Source of the DNA: Seminavis robusta
Lineage: Eukaryota > Bacillariophyta > Bacillariophyceae > Naviculales > Naviculaceae
Reading direction: 5' to 3'
Length of the DNA stretch: 64,000 nt
Assembly: GCA_903772945.1 (NCBI GenBank)
Contig: CAICTM010000227.1
Coordinates: forward strand, 24,806-88,805
The stretch's first letter is position 1. Every line of letters begins with the position of its first letter. A program made the translations under genes and the position numbers. The notes under the pieces were generated by a model. It was given only the letters and a program-made list of their open reading frames with translations, did no database searches and was not told the DNA's origin. Below are positions 63,997 through 64,000 of this stretch, piece after piece.

Positions 63997-64000
63997 TCAG

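Overview
The window looks like nuclear DNA of a diatom, most probably a raphid pennate such as Seminavis or a relative (inference). The evidence is: short GT-AG introns (roughly 75 to 135 bp) in otherwise compact genes; N-terminal presequences with the diatom plastid cleavage motif (AGF-VAP in the acetylornithine aminotransferase, SGF-VPF in the Nudix protein); an HSF-type transcription factor; leucine-rich-repeat membrane proteins with PSxxPS linkers; and two secreted proteins carrying RRL processing motifs like those of biosilica proteins. I cannot name the species from sequence alone.

Left part (1-25 kb): the 3' end of an LRR gene, a RINGv/TPR protein, a small acidic coiled-coil protein, a DUF1838-like secreted or plastid protein, an HSF factor, a repeat-rich gene-poor stretch (9.1-13 kb) with a complete MITE and a GTCTCCTA minisatellite, a silaffin/silicanin-like secreted protein, folylpolyglutamate synthase, acetylornithine aminotransferase, a ZIP metal transporter, and a large LRR protein followed by a frameshifted copy of its own 3' end.

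Middle (25-40 kb): remnants of a Ty1/copia element and of a DIRS-like (RNase H plus tyrosine recombinase) element; divergent histone genes H2A and H2B; a plastid Nudix hydrolase; transcription elongation factor SPT4; and a Merlin/IS1595-type transposase head to head with a Lys/Ser/Asp-rich nuclear-type protein.

Right part (40-64 kb): a Tse2-like ADP-ribosyltransferase-fold protein, an SART3-like snRNP recycling factor, a decayed LRR gene, histones H3 and H4, a DNA transposon with clear terminal inverted repeats and a nonsense-interrupted DDE-type gene, an acidic secreted protein with two RRL-preceded modules, a CRAL-TRIO protein, a mitochondrial complex I-type subunit, a ubiquitin-like-type repeat protein, and a cluster of the palindrome ATTCTATAGAAT. 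The right edge has a dense set of CRE/AP-1-type bZIP sites.

The four core histone genes lie within 22 kb as a loose cluster split by unrelated genes and transposons. All four contain introns, all four have a TCAAATTYAAAA-like box 168-177 bp before the ATG, and all four end in a histone-type 3' stem-loop with an A/T-rich lower stem followed by ACC. This shared 5' and 3' signal set is the best-supported regulatory system in the window.
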